Under the pieces are notes generated by a model that saw only the letters and a list, made by a program, of their open reading frames with translations, did no database searches and was not told the DNA's origin. Below, piece after piece: positions 1-7,117 of a stretch of 64,000 nucleotides of DNA. The position numbers and the translations under genes are program-made. This DNA comes from Hymenobacter oligotrophus (GTDB taxonomy: Bacteria; Bacteroidota; Bacteroidia; Cytophagales; Hymenobacteraceae): contig NZ_CP032317.1 of the NCBI RefSeq assembly GCF_003574965.1, positions 2,790,001-2,854,000 of the forward strand. The letters are read 5' to 3'. Every line of letters starts with the position of its first letter. The stretch's first letter is position 1.

Positions 1-1
1 C

Positions 2-304
2 GATGCCCCCGGTTTTATCGTGAACCGCGTGGCCCGACACTACTATGTTGAGAGCCTAAAGGCCTTGGAGGAAGGCGTGGCGCCGCTCGAAACCATCGAC
101 GAGCTGCTGGAGTCGGCGGGCTTCCGCATGGGCCCATTTAAGCTGATGGACCTGATCGGCGTGGATACCAACTTTGCCGTAACCAGCTCGCTGTATCACG
201 CCTTTCACTACGACCCCAAGTTCCGGCCCAGCCGCATACAGCAGCAAAAAGTGGATGCCGGCCACCACGGGCGCAAGTCGGGCCGCGGCTTTTACCAATA
301 CTAG
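2..304 (+). CDS. 3-hydroxyacyl-CoA dehydrogenase, C-terminal part (5' truncated by window edge)
   Basis: Only the last 100 codons lie in the window; the reading frame is open from base 2. The visible part starts with DAPGFIVNRV, the classic junction between the NAD-binding domain and the helical C-terminal dimerisation domain of 3-hydroxyacyl-CoA dehydrogenases, followed by GPFKLMDLIGVD and a typical C-terminus ending GRGFYQY. The family oxidises (S)-3-hydroxyacyl-CoA to 3-ketoacyl-CoA with NAD+ in the cytosol. A short single-function form such as 3-hydroxybutyryl-CoA dehydrogenase (PaaH/FadB2-like) fits the C-terminus, but the N-terminal half is not visible, so a longer multidomain protein cannot be excluded. 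Confidence 0.85.
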   Translation, partial: DAPGFIVNRVARHYYVESLKALEEGVAPLETIDELLESAGFRMGPFKLMDLIGVDTNFAVTSSLYHAFHYDPKFRPSRIQQQKVDAGHHGRKSGRGFYQY

Positions 305-349
305 CCCACTACCCGAACATAAATCACCTAGGCCCACGTTAGTATCGGC

Positions 350-784
350 ATGAGCACTCTTTTGCGTTTCTGCTTGCCTGCCTCGCTGCTGCTAGCCGCA
401 GGGCTGGCCGCGTGTTCCTCCAATACCGCTGCCGAACCCGGCATACCGTCGGCCGTGGTAAGCGAGCAGCTCAACCTCAGCAACCAACAATACGCAGCCC
501 TGCGCTTCGACAACGGCTATGTGTACCTAGGCGGTGGTGTGCGGGGCATTGTGGTGGTGCGCCAAAACGCGCAGCAGTACCTTGCCTTCGAACGCAACTG
601 CCCCTACGAGCCCTACAACGCCTGCGCCAAGGTCAGCGTCGATAAGTCCGGCTTCTTCATGGCCGACTCCTGCTGCGGCTCCCGTTTCGATATGCGCGGG
701 CAAGTTACCAGCGGCCCGGCCCGCCGACCGCTGCGCCAATACAGCACGGCGCTATCGGGCAACTTGCTGTACGTCACCAACTAA
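350..784 (+). CDS. Lipoprotein with a degenerate Rieske-like domain
   Basis: This 144-aa protein has a lipoprotein signal (residues 1-22, lipobox LAAC with Cys22). Residues 50-144 follow the Rieske fold: NCPYEPYNAC, then SCCGSRFD, then GQVTSGPARRPLRQY, which matches the conserved Rieske tail. A true [2Fe-2S] Rieske site needs Cys-x-His and Cys-x-Cys-His. Here the first box is Cys84-Pro-Tyr86 and the second reads Asp106-Ser-Cys108-Cys109, so neither histidine is present and one ligand cysteine appears to be Asp. Cys92 and Cys108 could still form the fold's disulfide. It probably sits in the periplasm or on the inner leaflet of the outer membrane. Role unknown; electron transfer through a normal Rieske cluster looks unlikely. 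Confidence 0.75.
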   Translation: MSTLLRFCLPASLLLAAGLAACSSNTAAEPGIPSAVVSEQLNLSNQQYAALRFDNGYVYLGGGVRGIVVVRQNAQQYLAFERNCPYEPYNACAKVSVDKSGFFMADSCCGSRFDMRGQVTSGPARRPLRQYSTALSGNLLYVTN

Positions 785-816
785 TTATTTCCTTTAAAAA
801 AATTGTTGCCGAAGGG

Positions 817-847
817 TTGCGAGAAATGATAACGCGGCGTAATATTG
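817..847 (+). promoter_or_regulatory. Probable promoter of tRNA-Asn
   Basis: TTG at 817-819 and TAATATTG at 840-847, separated by 20 bases, resemble the Bacteroidota primary sigma-factor promoter (TTG, 19-20 bases, TAnnTTTG) with one mismatch in the -7 box. The tRNA starts 33 bases further on. Confidence 0.5.
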
Positions 848-880
848 CACCCGCAATCAGCCACTAAGCAATTGCAAGCC

Positions 881-954
881 GCTTCCTTAGCTCAGTCGGT
901 TAGAGCATCTGACTGTTAATCAGAGGGTCCCTGGTTCGAGCCCAGGAGGGAGCG
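881..954 (+). tRNA. tRNA-Asn (anticodon GTT)
   Basis: A complete 74-base cloverleaf. The acceptor stem pairs GCTTCCT (881-887) with AGGGAGC (947-953) and is followed by discriminator G954. The D arm contains AGCTCAGTCGGTTAGAGC. The anticodon stem TCTGA/TCAGA encloses loop CTGTTAA, giving anticodon GTT at 915-917. The T arm reads CCTGG TTCGAGC CCAGG. CCA is not encoded. No other tRNA is adjacent. Confidence 0.97.
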
Positions 955-958
955 CAAA

Positions 959-1006
959 GAAGCCCGGTAATAGACTGACCATCAGTTTGTTACCGGGCTT
1001 TCTCTT
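959..1006 (+). terminator. Rho-independent terminator after tRNA-Asn
   Basis: AAGCCCGGTAA (960-970) pairs perfectly with TTACCGGGCTT (990-1000) across a 19-base loop and is followed by a T-rich stretch. It lies directly behind the tRNA. Confidence 0.8.
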
Positions 1007-1906
1007 TGCTGCTGGTACATCTCACGGACGACACTAAAAAATTCCATCAGATCGGCAAGCAATTCTTTCTCGGGTTGCCAGGCCGTAGCCGAAAGGTGCA
1101 ACTGTGATACTACTGCCAGCCGGAAAGGCTTTCCCAAGGTTGGTGCTGCTCCCACTGCTGGCAGCAGAACGCGGCCAGCTGCACGTAGCCCGGCAGGCTG
1201 CCATTTAAAGCCAGAATGGCCGCTAAGTACCCAAGTGCGGCAGCGACACCAGCGCCACGGCGAGAGGCCGTGCAAGCTCCGCTTTGGCTTAGGAATTCTT
1301 GCAAAGAAGCCACGCCAGGAACAACCTAGGTGCCAGCGAAGAGTTGCTGGGAAAACTAGTAGGGCGAGGATACAGTAATCCTGCTGATTTAAAGCCCAGC
1401 GCTGAGGCAGCAAGCCCTACCGACGGAAGGGGCACCAGCCGACGGCTCCGCGGCCAGTCTTTGTCGCGGTACCTTTGGAGGTTGCGCACCCGCTCACGCC
1501 CGGCTTCACAGCGGACACCTTCTTTCTTGCTCGCAGCCTCATACGAAAGGCCGTAGTCCGGGGCAATGCCAAGTCTTCGAGTGCATCACTCCGTACTTCG
1601 GCGTAGGCGCACCTGCTAGATTATGGCGCAGGCGCGTCTCGCATTGGCTCCGGCCCCACGCCGGCTCAACTCTTCTCGACTGCGGCCGGAGAGCAGAAGC
1701 TTGCGGCAATTGTCCAGGAGATAAACGTAAGGCGCCTAGCACAGGCAGAAAACAATCTCCTACGCGCTGGCTCGGGCAAGTTCTAATCGACTCTAAGCCC
1801 CCACTTGCTTTACTGTGCCTTGGCACCAGGCCCGCAGGTTTAGCGTACGACTATCGCACTGTTAACCATTGGGCCCCGGCTACGTTCGTTCAGCTGGAAA
1901 ATCTCG
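1007..1906. pseudogene. Gene-poor stretch with remains of at least two coding regions
   Basis: No intact gene is convincing here. On the minus strand, 1110-1313 reads protein-like text (AAILALNGSLPGYVQLAAF), but continuing it to a plausible end at 982-1100 needs a change of frame. On the plus strand, 1607-1786 ends in a protein-like tail (KLAAIVQEINVRRLAQAENN, stop at 1784) but is cut by a TAG at 1604 and has no start. Neither family is recognisable. Broken genes directly 3' of a tRNA fit an old integration site, but no direct repeat was found. Confidence 0.35.
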
Positions 1907-3910
1907 TTGAACCCTTTGCTACGTTTATTCAACCGCTACCGGAGCCTACCGCAGCACAGGCTGCAACACCAAGCCTGTGCTGCGGTGTTGCTGCTTAATT
2001 TATTCCCCGCTCAACGGCGTGCACAAGCCACTAGGGCGCACCTGAGTTCTGGCAGGGACTTAGCACCTGCTCCGCCGGCCCTGCGGCCGCACCTTGCCCC
2101 GTTCATGAGTTTGTTGACCATACTGCTGGCCGTCATGGCCGGCGCTTTCGCCGAGCCTGCCTCTGCTGCCGGCCGGCCGCTGCCCGACACTACCCACACT
2201 GGGTATACTCGCCGCCGCGTTGTGTTGCCCGAACGGCCGCAGCGCGGCCGCATCTTGGACCGCCACGATTCGGTGCTGGTGGCCACCCGTTCTCAATACT
2301 TGTTGCGGCTGCCCCGCCGTCCGCCGATCGACTCCCTAGCCTTGAGCCAGCTACTAGGCTGGAACATGGGCACCTTGCGCCGCCGCGTGGCCGACGCACT
2401 GCCTTACCCCGGTGCCCGTGCGGGGTATCCTGTGGAGCTTCGCCTAACGGCGGCAGAAGCAGCACGGGTACGCAAGCAGCAACGCGCTTGGCCCGAGCTA
2501 GCCCTTACCGACCGGCGTCGACGCACCTATACGACAGCCGTTGGCGCCCCGGTACTGGGGTATGCAAGTGCCGAAGCAGAAGCGTTCTTGACTCAGGCGC
2601 AACGCGCCCGCCGCGGACGTTTCTACCGCCTGCGCAACGGGGGTGTCGAGGCCTATTACAACGGCCTGCTCGCCGGGCACGTGGGCGTACAGCACCCGTT
2701 GGTGGATTCGCTGGGCCAGCCGCACGGCCGGTGGGCCCCCGACACGGCGTTCCAACCGGGCCAGGACTTGCACCTGAGCCTGGACGTGAAACTGCAAGCC
2801 TACGCCGAACAGCTGCTGGGCAAGCGCAAGGGCTACCTCGTAGCCCTGGATCCGCGCACCGGAGAAGTTTTGGCCTACGTATCGGCGCCCACTTACCGAC
2901 CGGCCACACTTACCGCACCAGACCAGGCCGGCGTGCGCGCCAAGCTGCTGCAGCACGAAAAGATGCCGTTGCTAAACCGGCCAGCCACGCAAGCTAACCC
3001 TCCCGGCTCGGTATTTAAGCTCGTCAACGCGGCGGTGGCCTTGCAGCTGGGCGCCATTAGTCCCGCTACCGGATTTCGCTGCGACCAGACGCTGGTCCGC
3101 TGCGTGCACCGCCACCCCGTGCCTAAGGACCTGACCACCGGGCTCAAGTACAGCTGCAATCCGTATTTCTACCGCGTGCTGGAGCGCCTCATCACCCGCG
3201 TGCCCGACAGCCTCGCGGCCGACTCGGCGACGCTCATCCGCCACGCCAACCTGGCCCAGTGGCGCCGCTACGCCCGCTCCTTCGGGCTCGACTCGGTATT
3301 GGGTGTCGACCTGCCGCGCGAAGCGCCGGGCTTTCTGCCCACCGCGACTTATTACGACAAGGCCCGGGGCACCCGCAACTGGTCGTACCGGTCCGTATAC
3401 TCGCTCAGCATCGGGCAGGGCGAGATTAACCTGACCGGGTTGCAAATGGCCAACCTGGCGGCCATCATTGCCAACCGCGGATGGTACTATCCGCCCCACT
3501 TAGTGCGCAGCATCGGGACCGACGGGCCGCTGCCGCGCTTTGCCGAGCGCCAACGCACCCTCGTCGACAGCGTGCATTTCGCGGCGCTAGTGCCGGGCAT
3601 GGTTGCGGTGCTGCAGCCCGGCGGCACGGCCGAAACCTCTAGCCTGGGCGACGTGGGCATTACGGTGGCGGGCAAAACCGGCACCGTGGAAAACGACGAG
3701 GGCGACGACCACGCGGCCTTTATCGGCTTCGCCCCAGCCGATAACCCGAAAATAGCCGTGGCCGTGTACTTGGAAAACGCCGGCTTCGGGGCCACTGCCG
3801 CCGCGCCTTGCGGAGTCCTGGTGATCGAGAAGTACCTACGCGGCTCCATCGCGCCGCGGCGCAAGCGCCTGGAACAACGGGCCCAACACCGGGGCCGGCG
3901 CGGCTATTAG
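1907..3910 (+). CDS. PBP2-type peptidoglycan transpeptidase (accessory copy)
   Basis: A class B penicillin-binding protein. Residues about 101-120 carry the RGRILDR motif that opens the PBP dimerisation domain. The transpeptidase domain has all three active-site boxes: S368-V-F-K371, S416-C-N418 and K590-T-G592. It would cross-link stem peptides in the periplasm. The first 66 residues are Arg/Ala/Pro-rich. An internal ATG at 2105 starts a much better signal or membrane segment (MSLLTILLAVMAGAFA), so the true protein may be 601 rather than 667 residues. Canonical mrdA sits beside mreC/mreD and rodA; here the neighbours are tRNA-Asn debris and secreted proteins, so this is probably a second, specialised copy. 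No CCTAGG occurs in it, unlike most backbone genes. Confidence 0.85.
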   Translation: MNPLLRLFNRYRSLPQHRLQHQACAAVLLLNLFPAQRRAQATRAHLSSGRDLAPAPPALRPHLAPFMSLLTILLAVMAGAFAEPASAAGRPLPDTTHTGYTRRRVVLPERPQRGRILDRHDSVLVATRSQYLLRLPRRPPIDSLALSQLLGWNMGTLRRRVADALPYPGARAGYPVELRLTAAEAARVRKQQRAWPELALTDRRRRTYTTAVGAPVLGYASAEAEAFLTQAQRARRGRFYRLRNGGVEAYYNGLLAGHVGVQHPLVDSLGQPHGRWAPDTAFQPGQDLHLSLDVKLQAYAEQLLGKRKGYLVALDPRTGEVLAYVSAPTYRPATLTAPDQAGVRAKLLQHEKMPLLNRPATQANPPGSVFKLVNAAVALQLGAISPATGFRCDQTLVRCVHRHPVPKDLTTGLKYSCNPYFYRVLERLITRVPDSLAADSATLIRHANLAQWRRYARSFGLDSVLGVDLPREAPGFLPTATYYDKARGTRNWSYRSVYSLSIGQGEINLTGLQMANLAAIIANRGWYYPPHLVRSIGTDGPLPRFAERQRTLVDSVHFAALVPGMVAVLQPGGTAETSSLGDVGITVAGKTGTVENDEGDDHAAFIGFAPADNPKIAVAVYLENAGFGATAAAPCGVLVIEKYLRGSIAPRRKRLEQRAQHRGRRGY

Positions 3911-4015
3911 CCGCGCTGTTTAGTCTACGGGCTGCCCGGTAACAGCAATGGTAAAGCGGCGCCCGCCTAGCGACACCTTTGCCCGTTCATTTCGAAATAC
4001 TAGGGCTTCGGGCAA

Positions 4016-5287
4016 CTACTTCACTACCCGGATGCGGCTGTTGCCATCGGTTACATAGGCGTTTCCGTTGCTGTCGCACACCACGCTTCTCGGAGAGTCA
4101 AATTGCGCTGCCGTGCCCAGGCCGTCGGCCGAGCCAGCGGTGCCGCCGGCCAGCGTGGTCACGGCGCCGGTAGCGGCCACCACCTTGCGCACGCGGTTGT
4201 TGCCAGCATCGGTTACATATACATTGCCGCTGGGGTCGCAGCCCACCCCGATTGGGCCGGAGAACTGTGCCGCCGTGCCGGTGCCGTCGGTCATGCCCTG
4301 GCTGCTGCCGGCCAACGTGGTGACCACACCCGTAGCAGCCACAATTTTCCGGATGCGGTGGTTGCCGGCGTCGGCCACGTACACATTGCCACTGGCGTCG
4401 CAGGCCACGCCGATCGGGCCGGAGAACTGCGCGGCCGTGCCGGTGCCGTCGGTCATGCCCTGACTGCTGCCGGCCAACGTGGTCACGACGCCGGTTGTGG
4501 CGCCGGTTATCTTGCGGATGCGGTTATTGCCCAGATCGGCCACGTAAAGGGTACCGCTGGCGTCGCAGGCCAAGGCAGTGGGAGAGTCAAAACGCGCAAG
4601 TGAGCCTAACCCATCCGTACTACCCAAACTGGCGTTCGTACTGCCGGCGTAACTGGTGACCACGCCGGTGGCGGCCGCAATCCGCCGGATGCGGTGAGCG
4701 CCGTACTCCGCCACGTACAAGTTGCCGTTGTGGTACGCAATGCCCCTGGGGAGGTAGAACTCGGCGGCCGTGCCCGTGCCGTTTACCGCACCGGCGTTGC
4801 CGTTGCCCGCCAGGGTCGTGACTTCGCCGGTTGCCACCACAATTTTGCGAATGCGGTTATTTTCGGAATCCGCTACGTAGAGGTTGGCGCTGCCATCGTA
4901 GGCAATACCCCACGGTACAAAAAACCTCGCCGCCGTGCCCGTGCCGTCGGCATAGCCAATGCTGCCGCCCGCCAGCGTGCTGACCACGTTTACGTAAGCT
5001 ACCGGAGTGCCCGTGGTAAGGTTAACCCAATTGGTGCCGTCGTAATAATACACGCCCACGGTGACGTCGGTCTGAAACACCAGCAAGCCGGCGACGGGGC
5101 TGGTAATGCTTTGCCGCTGCACAAACGTCATGCGGGGCAGCAGAAAACCGCTGGTGGTAGAGCTGACCTCCAAAGCGGCCGACGAAGCGGGAGTGGTGGT
5201 GCCGATGCCAACGCCTTGCGCGTATGTGGTCTGCGGCAAAGTACAGGCAAACAGCACGGCAGCCAACGAGGGTAAAAAAAGACGCAT
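4016..5287 (-). CDS. Secreted NHL-repeat protein
   Basis: 423 residues from the ATG at 5287, which places a normal signal peptide (MRLFLPSLAAVLFACTLPQ, cleavage near TYAQ) at the N-terminus; an earlier in-frame ATG at 5332 would add 15 residues before it. A 70-residue module follows (VGIGTTTPASSAALEVSS, then LLPRMTFVQR), almost the same as the start of the S74 adhesin at 7118. The rest is about six NHL repeats of 54-58 residues, each with an (N/H)RIRK core and VVTTLAGS linkers, predicting a six-bladed beta-propeller. No T9SS domain is visible, and the protein ends in the last blade (RIRVVK). Likely extracellular binding of ligand or polymer; no catalytic residues stand out. Confidence 0.8.
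   Translation of the reverse strand: MRLFLPSLAAVLFACTLPQTTYAQGVGIGTTTPASSAALEVSSTTSGFLLPRMTFVQRQSITSPVAGLLVFQTDVTVGVYYYDGTNWVNLTTGTPVAYVNVVSTLAGGSIGYADGTGTAARFFVPWGIAYDGSANLYVADSENNRIRKIVVATGEVTTLAGNGNAGAVNGTGTAAEFYLPRGIAYHNGNLYVAEYGAHRIRRIAAATGVVTSYAGSTNASLGSTDGLGSLARFDSPTALACDASGTLYVADLGNNRIRKITGATTGVVTTLAGSSQGMTDGTGTAAQFSGPIGVACDASGNVYVADAGNHRIRKIVAATGVVTTLAGSSQGMTDGTGTAAQFSGPIGVGCDPSGNVYVTDAGNNRVRKVVAATGAVTTLAGGTAGSADGLGTAAQFDSPRSVVCDSNGNAYVTDGNSRIRVVK
4254..4577 (-). repeat. Tandem near-identical NHL repeat units (2 x 162 bp)
   Basis: Units 4254-4415 and 4416-4577 begin with the same bases (GGGCCGGAGAACTG, then a long near-identical run including the TCGGTCATGCCCTG segment). The encoded blades both read SSQGMTDGTGTAAQFSGPIG. 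The other blades are much more diverged, so this pair is a recent duplication inside the gene. Confidence 0.75.
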
Positions 5288-5362
5288 AAGCGAAAATGTT
5301 TGTATTCTGAAGTTGAAGAACCTAATGGACAAGCATCAACCCACGGGGTTACCTAACCAAGC

Positions 5363-6838
5363 TTACTCGCGCACGAGCTTAAGGCGGGTTTGCTGCCCGG
5401 CCTGCTGCACCCATAGGTAGTACACGCCCGGCGGCAGTTGCGCCGCTGCTGGCCAAGCGAGCGAAGTGCTGCCGGCCGGTAGAGCTGCTACTTGGCGGCC
5501 GAGCACGGCGCGGCCCAGCGCGTCGTAGACAATAAACTCCGCAGCACCAGCATTGCCCGTCTGCAGCGTCAGCTGCAAGCCAGCAGCCCCAAACGGGTTA
5601 GGCCAGGCTTGCGCCGCAAAGCGCGCGGCACCGGCCACTTGCACTGTGCGCACAAGCGAAAGCGTGGCGGTGCCGTTTAAATCAATTTGGCGCAGGCGGT
5701 AGTAAAGTTGCGTTACCCCGTAGCGGCTTAGGTTCGCGTCGGTGAACTGGTACTCGTGCCGGGTGCTCGATGTACCCTGCCCGGCCACGGCGCCCAGGCG
5801 TTGGAACGCCCTTCCGTCGGGGCTTACCTCGACCTCGAAGCGGGCGTTGTTTTTTTCCTGCGCCGTTGTCCAGCGCAGCAGGGCATCGCCCCCCCGGCGC
5901 TCAACCGTAAAGGCTACCAGCTCCACTGGCAGCGGATTGGCTACGTTGCTAACGGTGAACGCGCCCAGCGAGCTGGTGCTGCCGGCGAGGCTGCGGCTGC
6001 TGGCATCGGCGCCCGTGGCCAAGGCCGTCCAAGGACCGGCCGCGGTGGCCGCCCGCCAGAGCTGCGCCTGGCTGAAACTGGTTAGTCCGTTGTCGAAATC
6101 CGATGTCCATTGAAGCGTGAGCGGAACTGCCCCAGTTGGCCCCACCTCAGATTGGACCTGCCAGACGGCATCGATGCCTTGGTAAGAACCGTTTTGGCCG
6201 TAGCTCACGCCCGCCGTTTGCAAGCCGGCCGTTCGTGTCACCGTCACCTGACCTAGACCGGTGCGGTCCAGCGTCAGCCCGTGGCCAAAATCGAGGTTGC
6301 CGCTGCCGCTGGCTCGCACCACGCGCAGGTTGCCCTGCACCACGCGGCCCGCGGTTTCGCCTACCAGCGTAGCGCCATCGGGCAAGCTGAGCACGGCGGT
6401 ACTGGCCGTGCGCACGTTGCCGGCGGTGAGCGTGATGGTGCCGGTGACCGTCACGTCGTTGGGCAGCAGCACCCGGTTTTGCCCGCTAGCCCCGGTGTTG
6501 GCTACCGTAAGGCTACCTAGGCTTGTGCCGGCAGGCAAGGTAAGGGTCTGGTCTTGGGTGCCAGTAGCGCGCAGTAACCCGGTGCCACTGAAGGTTCCGG
6601 CGCTGGTCAGGTCACCGCTGAGCTCGAGGGTACCGTTGTTTTGCAGCGTGCTGCCAGCCGCGTTTTGCACCGAACCAGACACACAAAGCACTGCCCCGCT
6701 TTGCACGGTAAGCGTGCCGCCGTTGTTGGTGAGAGTTTGGGCCGTCGCCGGGAGCACCAGCAGGGAGGCCAGTAAACAAGTGCTCCACACACCCGCGGTA
6801 CAGGCCAGCCCTGTTGCCAGGGAGAAGAAGTACTTCAT
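5363..6838 (-). CDS. T9SS-exported surface protein
   Basis: 491 residues with an N-terminal signal (about residues 1-33, cleavage near LPATAQ). Residues 35-150 are Thr/Gly/Leu-rich short beta repeats of the kind found in beta-helical surface proteins. A fibronectin-like domain follows near 300-390 (NPLPVELVAFTVERRGGDA, LLRWTTAQEKNNARFEVE), which very often precedes T9SS tails. The last 80 residues form a type A sorting domain (AWPNPF, YDALGRAVLGRQV, GVYYLWVQQAGQ), the signal for export through the type IX secretion system and attachment to the cell surface. No catalytic motif is seen; an adhesin or matrix role is a guess. It lies between two other minus-strand secreted-protein genes. Confidence 0.85.
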   Translation of the reverse strand: MKYFFSLATGLACTAGVWSTCLLASLLVLPATAQTLTNNGGTLTVQSGAVLCVSGSVQNAAGSTLQNNGTLELSGDLTSAGTFSGTGLLRATGTQDQTLTLPAGTSLGSLTVANTGASGQNRVLLPNDVTVTGTITLTAGNVRTASTAVLSLPDGATLVGETAGRVVQGNLRVVRASGSGNLDFGHGLTLDRTGLGQVTVTRTAGLQTAGVSYGQNGSYQGIDAVWQVQSEVGPTGAVPLTLQWTSDFDNGLTSFSQAQLWRAATAAGPWTALATGADASSRSLAGSTSSLGAFTVSNVANPLPVELVAFTVERRGGDALLRWTTAQEKNNARFEVEVSPDGRAFQRLGAVAGQGTSSTRHEYQFTDANLSRYGVTQLYYRLRQIDLNGTATLSLVRTVQVAGAARFAAQAWPNPFGAAGLQLTLQTGNAGAAEFIVYDALGRAVLGRQVAALPAGSTSLAWPAAAQLPPGVYYLWVQQAGQQTRLKLVRE

Positions 6839-7117
6839 AGGAAAGGACTAAAGAAGCCCCAGCGGTATTTACTGGATGATGGTGTTGTAATTCAGCGAAG
6901 CCTCGGGCATGAAAGCCGCGCTGGTGATTGTGCAGCCCAACGAGCTTGCGGTTTTTTGTGAAGCAATGCGAAAGCTAGCCGTCAGTTATATCCATGTGCC
7001 CGGCAACCCAACTTCCCGCTTTTGCAGGAAACATATGCCGTGTTTTCATCTTCGAGGTGCTGTTAGTGCCCAGCTTGGGTCGGCATCGGGGCTGCTTTCT
7101 TCGCCGCGGGTTGGGCG

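Noticed and set aside
982-1413. Minus-strand open frame after tRNA-Asn as an intact gene
   Set aside because: Its N-terminal two thirds are Arg/Trp/Cys-rich noise; only short pieces in different frames look protein-like, so it is described as debris instead.
4100-5000. Regular repeats that could suggest a CRISPR array
   Set aside because: Period is 162 bp or more, the repeats encode NHL blades in one open frame, and no spacer structure or cas genes are present.
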